From Chaetorhynchus papuensis (Eukaryota > Chordata > Aves > Passeriformes > Rhipiduridae): a stretch of DNA of 64,000 nucleotides. Position 1 is the stretch's first letter. The number at the start of each line of letters is the position of its first letter. Positions 1 to 12,400 of the stretch are shown in pieces. A program made the position numbers and the translations under genes. The notes under the pieces were generated by a model, which was not told where the DNA came from, did not search any database, and saw only the letters and a program-made list of their open reading frames with translations. The DNA lies in assembly GCA_013396525.1 (NCBI GenBank), contig VWYX01000210.1, positions 857,692-921,691 of the forward strand, in the 5' to 3' direction.

Positions 1-199
1 CTACACGGCCGCGCTGCGAGGGGATGTCCGGGCAGTGCCGGCCGCGGGGCAGGAGCGGGGGCAGGAGCAGGGCGGGCCGGGGAGGGGCGGCGGAAGCACC
101 GCCACCTGCCCGGCGGGGCCGGGCCGCCGTCGGGGTATTTAGCGGAGCGTTGGGCGCGGGTGCCGCTCGCAGCCGCGCCTGGCAACGGCCTGGAGCGCC
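1..199 (+). promoter_or_regulatory. SLCO4C1: CpG-island promoter and 5' UTR of SLCO4C1
   Basis: Very GC-rich sequence with dense CpG that continues through exon 1 to about 560. GC boxes (Sp1-like) are visible at 71-76 (GGCGGG) and 84-90 (GGGGCGG). A TATA-like TATTTA lies at 136-141, which would place transcription start near 165 and leave a short 5' UTR before the ATG at 200. The window starts inside this island, so more distal promoter sequence is missing. The start site is inferred from spacing only. Confidence 0.7.
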
Positions 200-434
200 A
201 TGAAGGGCGGCGGCATCGAGAACCCGGCGTTCGAGACGCCCGGCTCCGACCTCGGCCGGCGGTACCACGCGGGCCCCGCCAGCGCAGGTGCCGGCGCCGC
301 GGCCGTCACCGGGCCCTGCCCTGGCCCCGGGGAGGGGCCCTGCGGGTGGGGCCCCTTCACCCCCAGAGCTCTGCAGCTCTGCAACAATTCCGAGGGGTAC
401 TTGGTTGCCTACAGCCTATTGGCCATCTTCCAAG
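200..434 (+). CDS. SLCO4C1: SLCO4C1 coding exon 1 (residues 1-79)
   Basis: The ATG at 200 sits in GCGCCATGA, with a G at -3. It is the natural start because MKGGGIENPAFETP aligns with the start of mammalian OATP4C1 (MK..GIENLAF). The cytoplasmic tail is Gly/Pro/Ala-rich. It is followed by the conserved W-x-x-F-x-P-x-x-L-Q-x-C-N pattern leading into membrane segment 1. The exon ends in phase 1 at CAAG|GTAATC. Intron 1 is 4.9 kb. It holds a G16 run, a short tandem repeat at 3678-3721 and otherwise nothing recognisable. Confidence 0.92.
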
Positions 435-3400
435 GTAATCTGTCCCTGTTGGCCAAGGCACACGCTGCTCCCCGTCCCGGGTCTGGGGGGAACTGGGCGG
501 GAGCCTGGGCTGGGGAAGGCGAGGAAGGAGTGGTGATGTTTTAGGTGGTGGGGTGAGGAGGGACAGGGTTCCTCTAGCGCTGTTGCTGAACGCTGACGGT
601 AATGGCTTGACTAAGGGGAAGAAAGTACACTTGTGCCTTCGATGGGGAAGTTGCACAGTATTACTCTTTGTAGTTCACGGTTTCTCCTTTATTCTTTTCC
701 CATGTACTTTATTAACCACTGCCGAGCCCACGGTCCTACCAGCTCTTTGCTTCATGATTTTGTCAATGCTGCATCCTCGCTGATCACAGGGAAATAGCGC
801 TTCATGTGCACCACAGGCAGAGATTTATAAGCCAGGGATTAAAACACCAATATGAATACAAAATTGTAGTCCCTCACCACTTTCTTACCTGCTTGCTAAT
901 TAAAACACTATCCTGGCCTGGTTGGGTGGGACTTTGGGTAAATTTGAAAACAGCAAAAACATGGGATTTTGTTCTGTAAATCCCAGTGCAGCCGTCTTCC
1001 TAAAACTTAACTAATGGTTTAAGTTGACCCTTGGGAGTAACCTGAAGTTTAGCTTGCCCTAAGTTCCTGCTGTTAAGCTTCAGAGATTCTTGTCCATATT
1101 TTTGGTTTTCTGTAATGATTGGTTAGGGCCTCAACAAGCCTTAGGCTTATAAAGTAGAAATACTGACTGAGAGGAGAAGAATTAGTGTAAAAAATATACA
1201 AAATTAAGGTTTGTAAAACTTAGATATTTGTCTGCCAAAAGGATGATTGGGTTCAAGTTCATAACCTTTCAACTTTGACTAGCTAGAAAAGAAAAGGGTG
1301 TGTCCTGAAAAATCTGCTTTAAAGGTCATTGTTCTTACTCATAAAGAGATTTCTAAAGAGGGGTAGAGGGAAATGTTGGATATTTGGAGTTAGAGGACAG
1401 AGCAGCATACACCAAAGAAATGCAGCATTTGGATGACTCCATTCTGCCTGGAACCCTCCTGAGGCAACTGGAATAGTATGAGAAGAGAATTAGAGGTTCT
1501 GCTTAAAACCTAGAAGAATTTTAATGCTACTTGTGATGTTTGGAAAGTCCTTGCATGAACTAGTGTCTTGGTATGTGTTTCTGTGAACTTCTTCTGATTT
1601 AGCCCCTTCAGATTCCGATCTTGTCTTAGCATATAGGTTTAGTGTTAGAAAAGAAGTATTTAGAAAGATTTGGGATTAACCTGTTGTTTCTTGCTTGGAT
1701 TTGAAAGGCCATGCTACAGCTGGTAGGAGCAGAAGATGATTATTGTTGCAGTTGTCCTGCCGTATTTTTTTCTTCATAAATAAAAAAGGGGGGGGGGGGG
1801 GGGTTGAAAGAAATTCTTACATCATAGCTTTCAATAGTAGCTGAGTAGTAGAAGACTTTTAGAATACACATAAAAATTTTTTTCAGTGGCATAAGAATGT
1901 GGATAGACAATTAAAAATACCCTGAATATGACACCAAAAGAATTTGTTAAACTAAACAAAGTATCTTGAATATTTCTAACATATCTAAATTTCTTAAAAT
2001 TAGTCCTTCTGTTCTGATCTGATTGTTGAGATGAATAACAAATGCAGCATACTTGAAAATCTTGTTTGTCATCTGGTTAGATTTCCAATCATAAAAATAA
2101 CTTGTGTATCATAAGAATCTCTATCCTCTTATGAGGTGATGGGTGTTGTTTGTGCTACTCATCCAGGTTTTGCTTCTCTTATCTAACTGTACAGGCCAGG
2201 CACCTAACTAATCTAGTTCCTTAAAGGAAGGTAACTTTGGATGTTTGTTTTGGAAGCTGGTTTAGGCATGGCTATTACAGGTCTTGTGACGTTCTTGATG
2301 TGTTACCTGGATTTTTTGACAAGAACATTTCCTTTGGTTAGAACACAAAGGAAACTGGGTGCTGAAGACTCAAGCTGCAATTCTTTTTGAGATGTGGGAA
2401 AAACAAAGGTCATCAGCAAGAAATTCAGGGTTGTCTGTGAAGCTTTGTGAAAATATTCAGGTCTTGCAGCTTCAGAGTTTAGATAAAAGCACACAAAATA
2501 CAACTAGGATTTTGAAGTTATGTGACCTAATACTGTACTCTGGTCTGAGTCTGAACATTTGAATTACCTTCCAAATTACAGGAAACATCACTGAGGAAGA
2601 TAAGATTTATCTATTAAACTTGCTAATGAGCCTCTAGAAAAGATTATTTCTTAATGCATTGAAGATTAAAGAATAATCCATAACACACTTTTGATGAATG
2701 TAAGTTGTTATACTAGACTTTTTACATGAGTGAACACAGTGGGTGATTATCTGCAGTGATCTGGTATGTTATGAATCTAACTTAAAGCATGTGTTTCTCA
2801 GAATATTTTGTAGCTGCTCTAGAAAATAGGTTGTTATCATTAGTACCTGATATGCTGTATTGCAACTTCTCAGAAGATTTCAGATGGAATTTAACTCTAA
2901 TTTCTGTCTCTTTCTGTTTCAAGTACATGTGAAGCCTGTATTTCCAGAATAGAAAACACTTCTTTGCCTAGAATGTTTTTACATGACTAATACTTGCTTT
3001 CTGTATGGCACTTAGAGTTGCCTAAATGTATGATTGCATCTAATAATACAGTAACTGGATATGCTGCAGTTCATAGTTGTAGTAGAAAACAAGGTAGAAG
3101 TTATCTCACTGTTTTGAGTACAAGAAGGACTGTTTATTTCTCATGTCATTAATAATTTTTAGTACATAAAACAACAGAACCACAGTTTGAGACTGATCCA
3201 GTCTAGTCTACCTAAAATCTTTGAATAATGCTAATATTTTATAGGCCAATTAGACCTGGTACTTTTACCAAGGCCTATTAAATTGCTATTTTTGTGTGCC
3301 TGTTGTTAAAGCCACCATTCTTATAACTGCAAAACACATATTTTGTTGAATGGATGAAGAAAAAAAAATACTTTTGTTTTGTGATAGCAAATAAAGTTGG

Positions 3401-6400
3401 TTTATAATTAATCTGGATTTTATGGGTCAGTACACACTGTACCTAAATATCTAACAAATGTGGCAGATTACAAAGTTTTGGTTGAGAATAGTTAAAAATT
3501 AATTTCTATACTACAATTTTAAGTGTTGGGATGTCCTGAATTTGTTTTTCAGATCAAGTTATTATCAGTTAGTACCTCTTTCTTGAAGAGACTTTAGTGA
3601 TTAATCGCTAGATGATGTAATTGGAGAAGTTATGCTGCCATTCATTACATCTGCATTTTTACAGATGAAATGTAATTACCCAGTATAATTAACTGGGTTA
3701 TAACCCAGTATAATTAACTGGAAGGTTTTATGGCTTTTAGGATCTAAATTAAAGGTAGTGACTTAAACTGCAGGTAAAATACAATGCCTTCTAGGCTCTG
3801 TAATCCACTTGCTGTGTAGCATACCTTCACACGAGTGTTTTAAAGCTTTAATAAATGTTTGAAGTTCTGGCAGATGGGAAAAACTTGTTTGTTCATTCCT
3901 TCATGCTAGTATTGTTCTTTGGTTAATGCTTCTAAAGAGGAAAATAATGTAGCTGAATGTGTAACTAATGGCAGTGGAAGGACACTTGAATACTTGTGTC
4001 AATCCCATATGAATTTAAGTGTGATGACTAAACTGACAGGTGAAATTGTCAGCCTTAATAAAGAGGCCGTAGCAGGGTGTTGGAACTAAGATTGTGTCAA
4101 GAGTTGCTTCCATACAGAAAGCTGAATTTTGGTCATTAGGAAAGAGCTGGTTTATTTGGAGTAATTTTCTTGTTACATTAGAGCGCCCTGAGGAGATGTT
4201 GAAGTTTGGCTCAAGTAGTTGTACTTACAGATGGTGCAATGCTTGTTGAAAACTAACTCGAACACATTTCTGTCACTAGTCTTGTGTTCTCAGAATGATG
4301 GTAGAGAATCATGTTGCAATTTTAGAGTAAGAGTAACCATAGGGTTTGTGTCAGGGGAGACACTCATCAGTCATCTGAAAGGTTACAGAACTCAGACACA
4401 CTTGCAACTCTGACTCTAAGGCTTCACAACTTTTTTTTCAGGTATACATTTTATTATAGGTGCAATTTAATTAGGCTATGATAGATTAAGTTATCTGACA
4501 GTGTTATAATTACAGCTATCTACCTTGTATCTGAATCCTGTCTTGGGACTGCTAAAACCAAACTCCTGAAAGTTTAACTACCTGGTCTTCCTCATAGAAA
4601 CAGAATGCGAAGCAGGGTAGAAGATTCAAGTTAGTCTACAAACAATGCTTTTGTAAAAATGGACAGAGTGTGTAAGCATGCACTGGCAATTGTAGCTTAC
4701 TTCTACTTTTGGATAATTTTTTTGCAGTTCACCTGTGCTTCAGTAGGGCAGCTTGTGCAATGCCTTTTTTCCAGGTTGGTTGATACTTTTGCTTCAGGGA
4801 AGTTAAAGATTCAGGGGGAAAACCTTTTTTGTTCAGTTGAAGTAAATCACCTCAGTTGCTCTCAAACAGTTGCAAAGAATTTTAAAATATCTTTACACTT
4901 TTTATATTATACAGAATGTGTGTTCATTCAAAAGCCTTCATTTATCTTCCCTTTGTGGTGGCAGGGAGTTGATTGTTTGTAATAATTTGAAAACTATGTC
5001 CTGAACTTGGTCCAGTCATAGCTTGTATTCTAATACAAGTTGTAACCTTGACTATTTTTAAAGTATCTTATGACATTGTAATGCATTCTGTTTGAAATCT
5101 GTGCTTCTGACAAACCCACAGGTCCTGTGCAATTTGGCTGGCTACGCTGGCACTGCATTGATCTACTATATACCTTTATTTTACAGCTAATAAATACCAT
5201 ATAAAGGAGCCTTGTATAAATATATATTAATTTTAACCTTTCCATCACACAAGGGTAAGTTTACCTCTGCAATTCTATTGAAGTATCTTTGACTAATCAT
5301 CTCCTTTTTTTATTTTTGTAGGTATTGTCGTAAATGGCCTGATTAACATTAGTATTTCAACAATTGAGAAGCGTTACGAGTTGAATAGTTCCCTCACTGG
5401 CTTGATCTCTGCAAGCTATGACATTGCTTTTTGTTTATTGTCACTGTTTGTATCTTACTTGGGAGAAAGAGGGCACAAACCACGATGGCTTGCTTTCTCT
5501 GCGTTTATGCTGGGACTGGGTGCACTTGTATTTTCCTTACCACACTTCAGTAGTGGAAAATACCAATATGGAGGTAAAATTGAAGGTAAGCTTATTGTTA
5601 CATTTTGAAAAATTACTCTAAAAAATTAAAATCTCTGTATCAACTTGGTGCAACTCTTAATTTGGTACAACGTAGTTAATCTCTGTCAAAGTCCTAAAGT
5701 AGGGTGCTATCTGTAACTGAAAATAAAATGATTCTGTGAAATATGTAAGTTCAAGAGCTGCCTTTCTGCACAGTAAACTATTTTTCCAGAAGAAATCTGA
5801 GTGTCAATATCAGTTCTTGGTCATAAGCAACATTTGAATAAATTGCTTTTTTTTTTCTTGCTTTGATGAATGGAATTAAAATTCACTTTAAAGAAAAAAT
5901 TATCTGGCATTTCTTTGTGACTAGGAATCAACTTAGGTCAGCAATGCTGGAGAAATGTTTAAGTTGTTTGACTTAGCATCTTGCTGAAAGGTGACTACTT
6001 GCCTTTCTTTGTGGTTTTATTAAAGATGCCTATTAAAGGCATCTTGATTAATTCATTAAAAAGTTTCTCTAAGTTCTTCTAAAAAAGATGTTGATTTTAA
6101 CTTGCAGATTTATTTGAAATAAAGAGGAAACAAGCAGTACTGAACTGTACTGAACAAAGCAGTACTTAAATAATGGGTGTAGCTATCTCTCAGTTCTGAA
6201 ACTTTTTTCATGAAACAAGATTTAGCACAGTATGATTAATGCCAACTGTATATCAATTTAGTGGCACACCTATAACTCATACGGAAATGTTCAGATATGT
6301 TTAAAGCAGGATGGCTTCATCTTTTAGGATTGTGTTGTTTTTGCAGTCTTTAATCAAAATTATGCCTTCAATGACTAAGCATATTAGAGTGCTCACTAAA

Positions 6401-9400
6401 AAAAAAATCAGTAGCTATTAAGCAACCCGATGAAAGGTTCTTGATTCTCAAATTAATTTCTCTAGTGATAATCATTTTGTCTATTTGTATGAGCTGCCTA
6501 GATGTTAGTTTAAAAAGTTTGGCAAGCTATTTTTCCCTATCTAATAAATGAGGATCTGAAATGGAAATTAACTGAACTTTTAACTGAACAAGGTCAGGTC
6601 AAAGGAAAACATCTTTACTGGTTTGGGGGCTATGAGCAGATATTTACTTGTTAGCTCTTGGTGGAGGGGCAACAGGTTCCTTGCTCCTGGCTCTGTTACA
6701 TTCCCATTTCTCTACGTTTTGGTTTCAGTATTGACCTCCCTTCTTCACTATAGGATGAAAGGGAAGCTGAATTTAATACATAAAAGTTTAAACCTGATTT
6801 TAGTTGGTTTTTTGTGGGTTTTTTTGTTGGTTTTGTTTTTTGGGGTTTTTTTTTTTTTTGGTTTTGTGTTTTATTTTGGGGTGGGGTTTTTTGGTTTTTG
6901 GTTGTTTTTTGTTTGCTTTTGTTTGGGTGATTTGTATTTGGTTTTTGTTGTTGTTTTGGGTTGGTTGGATTTTTTTGGTTTAGTTTTTGGGGGGTTTTGT
7001 TGGTTTTTTTTTCCTTTTCTTTTTTCATTTGGGACAAGATACTGACAGTGTGAGAGAGCAGATTACCAACTATTGCAAATGATCTTTCCCCTTTCAAACA
7101 ATTTTTAGTTGAAATCCCAAAGAATATGTTACTCTTTCATCTAACATCCGTCATTGAAGATGACTGTAGATACTGTTACCTTTATTAGGGACATTTTCTA
7201 CATGGACTTCTGAAATCTAAAAGTAGTGGGGAATTTTTGAATTGTGATGTGTTTTGTTCACCATAGCACTGCCAGCTGACAGCATGCCTGCTGTTTTGAC
7301 TGTTGTAATGCAGGTGCCTTTGCTATGCCTGTGGCGAGCACATTTAAGACCTTAAACTGATTTAAACAAAACATTATCAAAGATAAATGACTAAGAGTGC
7401 AGGAAATGTCTGCACCATGGCAGTCAACATAAATCTTCAGGTGCAGTGCAACAGTATCCCTTAGCTGTCAAGTAAACCACAGTACTGGATAATGGGATGT
7501 CTGATTTAGCTAGTTCTGAGGTTGATGAAACATTTTAACTATACAATTAGTTGCACAATGTACTAGCACCACACCCTCAAAGCCTTCCTTTTTTCATTAT
7601 TTGTGTGAGTCACTTATAGAGATCTTAATATTTTTGTTTAAGCTTGTATTTGAGGCTTTGTATTAAAACCTAGCACTTAATTTATTTCTGAACAGCTCTT
7701 GTTACTAGTTGGTCACTTGATTACTAATGTTTGTTTGTTATATGTCAGTACAGTGAGTTTTACATGCAGGATAACTTTAAAGTACAGTTCTATGCAACAT
7801 TTAATATGGCTGCCATATTAATAAGTCTAGTCTGAAATACAAAATACATTTAGCCTCCAGCATAAGTCTTACAGACTTCCTGGAACTTACTGCTTTATAT
7901 TGAGATAATTTACTTTTTTTCTGAGGACATACATATCCTACTCTACAAATATATTTGATTATTTATTTGTCATAATACCTCTTCCTGGAAATAGTTTAAT
8001 CCATTTCATATTGAAAGATTTGCTTATCAGTGGTCTTCCTATTATTAATTTTTTTTTTTTTTTAAGCCATCGTACAATGTGTTTCTATTCTCCAGAAAGG
8101 TTTTAGACTCAAATTTGTAACCCGAGTGCTGTTTGTTCTCGTAACTTTTCCAAGTTGCCTGGGCCGCCGATGCCTCGCTGGTTCCGGTATGTGAGGTCAG
8201 GAGCTCCCTCTGCTGGTGTGTCCCAACAGAATCAACTTAATTTGATTAATCAGAGACGGCACAGAGGACTGTGAAAACTGCAGATATAATAAGCAGTGTA
8301 AACTTTAAACTTCAGTCTCGGATTTTATTTTAAAAATTAAACATGCTTCAATATGTCTGTGACAGCAAATGTGAATCGTAGTTCCTCACTTGACACAAGG
8401 AAGATAACTTCATTGTGGAGACAGTCAAACACTGGGACAGATTACCCAGGGCACTTCCTAAGTTGAAAGAAAGGGAAACTTTAAAGACTCTTCCTTTTGA
8501 AGTGAGGTTTTCTCATCCCTAATGTTGACCTGTTTCTGTGCAATGGTGCTGTGTCACTTATTGTGTGCTACAGGAAGTAATGATTAAGATAAGTTTTCTT
8601 AAATACCTAGTGTGTGGCCAGCACTTCCTTATGCTTTGTTTCGTGAGCCCAAAATGTGGATTGATCTTGCCCTTTCTTTGCTTAAGTAAAAAGTGTTCTG
8701 AGATGTAAAAGGACTTAAGGAAAAGAAAGGCTGTAATAATTTTGTGGTGAAATAATGTGAATCAATCAGTCTAGTTACCTGATCAGGAGGACATTTTCCT
8801 ATATTTGTTCAGTGGGGCTCATTACTACCAAACTGAAGGGTTTATCATCTTTCTTAGGGTTTTATGCTCTTATGTGGAGAAACATGGAAAGAACCATGCT
8901 CCTAAATCTTGTCACTTGGTATTCTGTTACCGAAAGTGCAATAATAGCAAGAGAAAGAAGACATAACATACTCCCTGTCTTCACTTCCTCTTTTCCCTCC
9001 TTGTAGTGCCAAATACTACAGCAGCAGACACAACGGTACGCTGCTGTACCACTACTTTCCTCTTTGTGTGTGTGCACAAGTACAGAGGCTTTACATTAAC
9101 TTCTCTTTTTGGAGGCGTGGCAGTGTGTGTTCTGTGAGAGATAGTGGCTTAGGTTTTTAAGGTTTTTCCCTTTTTCATAGGCAAACACTTCTCAAAAGAG
9201 TGAATGTAAAGGGAGGATTATCTTTTTAATGGACTGCACTTTCCATCCTCCAGTTGTTCAGGCTGCTCTGTCACTTAGAAGTGGAAGTTGTTAGTCCTCC
9301 TCAGATTGCTATAAGGTACAAGAATAAAATGAAGTGTCTGTTACATAGAAGTATTCATAACCTGTGGAATGACCACTTGACAGCTGGTAGGTTGTTCGGT

Positions 9401-12400
9401 TTTTTCATACATCTGGCCAATAATACTTTCAACAAGCCAAAGCATTTTTAATAAGGCTTTTCATGTTTTCCTGGAGAGGAAACAAAACCCAAGCCCTGCT
9501 ACTGTTTCTTTTGGGGGATAGGATATCATGGAAGGCTTGACACTGCCATATTAGATACATTAATAGGTGTGAAAATTAAAATGGGAGCCTGACATAACAG
9601 CATTCTTTTGTAGTTTAGCTGTCAGTATAGATTTTTCTGTAAGTTGGACAGTGATGAGTTAAGTTACAGAATTGTAAAATCTTGCTGTCTCTATTTTTCA
9701 GACACGTGTCAATCTGCAGAAACCACCTTTGCTAATGCCACTTGTAGTGCCAGCACGAACTCTTCACTTCACAAGTACCTGTATGTCTTTATCCTTGGAC
9801 AGCTGCTGTTGGGAGTTGGAGGAACTCCTCTATATACTTTGGGGACAGCTTTTATTGATGATAGTGTCCCAAAACACAAGTCTTCCCTTTATATAGGTAA
9901 CTTTAAAACTGTTTATGTACATTGTCTGGATAGATCATAGACTGCAATGTCTTCCAAATGTTTTTATTAATTCCTCTAATTAAACAGTCTTGTAATTATG
10001 ACTTATGTACATAAAGTATTTCTACATCCATTACTGTGCAATTTAGTTATTTGTCTGCTCTAAGTACCAACTCTTCAATTTTTATTTTGTAGAGCACGGT
10101 AAAGCTACTTTGAGCACCCTGCCTGTCACTTTTTCATGTCAGTAACTGAAAATATTAAATGGTTAATGTAGCTCTTCTGTTAATAACAGAATAAGTTGTA
10201 GCAAAAACTTACTTTTTAGTCACAGGTGTTGAAAAATACTATGTATCAATCAGGTCAGAAGCTAGATCATATTGTATCCCTTAACAATTTTATTTACCTA
10301 CCTTTTAATAATAGGCTGTCCACTCAGTGCATAAACACTGCTGTGCCTCATGTGTTCAATCCAGTTCTCTAGCCACATACAAATTTGGCACTTGGCTGTA
10401 CTGGAAGAACAGAGGCTGCTTTACTGGGGCTGTTTAAAAGCTAAGGAATACTAATACTTAGCAATGGTTTTTAAGGTTTTTCACTCACCATTCTCCAGGT
10501 TATGTGCAATTTTATTGCCAAGTTCATTGCAGTGTAAGTGTTTTCTATGAGTACAAAGATATTTATTTCCCTCATCTTGTAGGCAAGCTGATTAAAAGCA
10601 TATTATCTATACTTGTAACTTGTAGGAGGAATTCAAAGCATCTCAGATTCCAGGGCTGTTTTCCAGACTAAATCAATATTTAAAGGGTCAAAATTTAAAT
10701 AATTATCTGTTTGCATGCAATTTTTGCACAGTTTTTCCAGGCAAGCTACTTCATTTGATGCCAACAAATAGGATAGTTGCATATGATAAATCTTAGATGA
10801 CAAAGACAAGTTTTATTTTTGCTGTTTCTTTATTTTGAGAAAGATAATATTACACTTTCTTCCTCCTCTGCCTCCTCCCCTGAAACCAGTGAAATAAATA
10901 GAGCAAAATTAGGGTTGTCTGCATGACTGGGGGAACAAGAAGTGACCTGAAAGCTCAGGAGAATGGTGTCAGTGTCCATACTTTAACAAAAGTGCACAAT
11001 CTTCAGGCAACTGAGTTGAGTTCAGAAGAGCAGTGTATTCTGCTTAATATCACAAAACTGGGATGCAAGTGAGTGGGTAGGTAACTAAGCCTTGATTGTT
11101 TTTCTTGCTTCATGCAATGTATTAAGTGTTAAATTATATTGTGTTGCTTTACCTAATACAAGAAGGCTTATGCAAGGTAGAAAAAAAACCAAAACACAAA
11201 AAAAGCAACCCACAAAACAAAACCAAAATAAATCCAGAACCCACCCCTAAAATTGTCTGTAAATAGCTGGTAGCATCTTCTACTATAAGCCTGCAACTCG
11301 TAAGTTTTTGTTATCCTTCTCTTCTAAACTGGATGCATTTTCATGAGCACAAGGACATCTACAACTAAAGCCACTGAAGTTAAACAATTCCAAATGGTAT
11401 TTAAATTGAGTGTGTGGGAGGAAATAGGCACTTTCTAAGCTCATATTGAAGTTCTGTAGGATGACTATGAACTTAACTCAGAAGGTTCCTATGACCATGT
11501 CACTATTTCCAAATAGTGGAAAAACTATTTGATGGGGAAACCTGGGATATAGCTATTCAGTATTTATTTTGTCTTACTTGAGTGTCACATTTTGTATTGT
11601 TTCCCCCTCTTGCACTCCTCTCACCCTTCTGATTCCCCCATCATTTTCTCTCACTAACTAGAGGGAAATTAAGTACTTGTGATCCATGCACTTCAGAAAC
11701 AAATGAGAAATCCAGATTATTTCATCTGGGGAAAAAGTAGGAATGCATCTTTACTAATTAAAGATGGATCTAGTTGCTAATACTTGCAAGCCTTAATCTG
11801 CAGAGACTGTTCCTGCTATCACGGAGTGCTAAAATGCAACAGAAATCTGTCTGGTAGGCCAGGGACACTATTGTGATATCAAAAAAGTCTTGTACTTTTT
11901 TGTAGGATATGGTTACACCAGAAACTTTGCATGTTGGTGTTTTTTTGATGGTGTATATTTTCTTTTTTGGGGGGCGGGGGGGTTGAAGAGCCCTGGCTTT
12001 GTATTTTAAGGCAGATATTACTCCACTCAGACATTTTAATGTAATTCTGTCTTCTGATCTTAGAAGATCTAGAAACCAACTTAAGATTCAAAAATATAAA
12101 TAAGCCAGTTCTCAGAGATCGTGGTCAATACGTGTTCATAATTTCCCTAAGTTTTTTTTTCACCAATTGGCTTTTAAATGTAGGCACAAAATAGGCAAAA
12201 AAGCAATCTAATAATGCTTAAAGGTGCAGTCAGTGAAATGCCTTTTCCTGAACCTCTGATTTGAAGCTTCTGAGAGCTGTAAATTTCCTTGTTGAGGTAT
12301 AATTATAGATTTTGTCTTCTATACACTATAACTGAATTAGCAACAGTGAAAGAACAGGTTGACTTACACAAAACTTTTGGTCTGAAGCTGACTTAAGCAT

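Noticed and set aside
5574..5585. Upstream donor GGAG|GTAAAA for exon 2
   Set aside because: Breaks phase with exon 3; the donor at 5586 restores E-D-T-C as in mammals.
6623..7097. Open frames of 140 (+) and 133 (-) codons
   Set aside because: Both come from the G/T-only tract; composition is F/W/G/V or K/N/P/T/Q runs with no domain.
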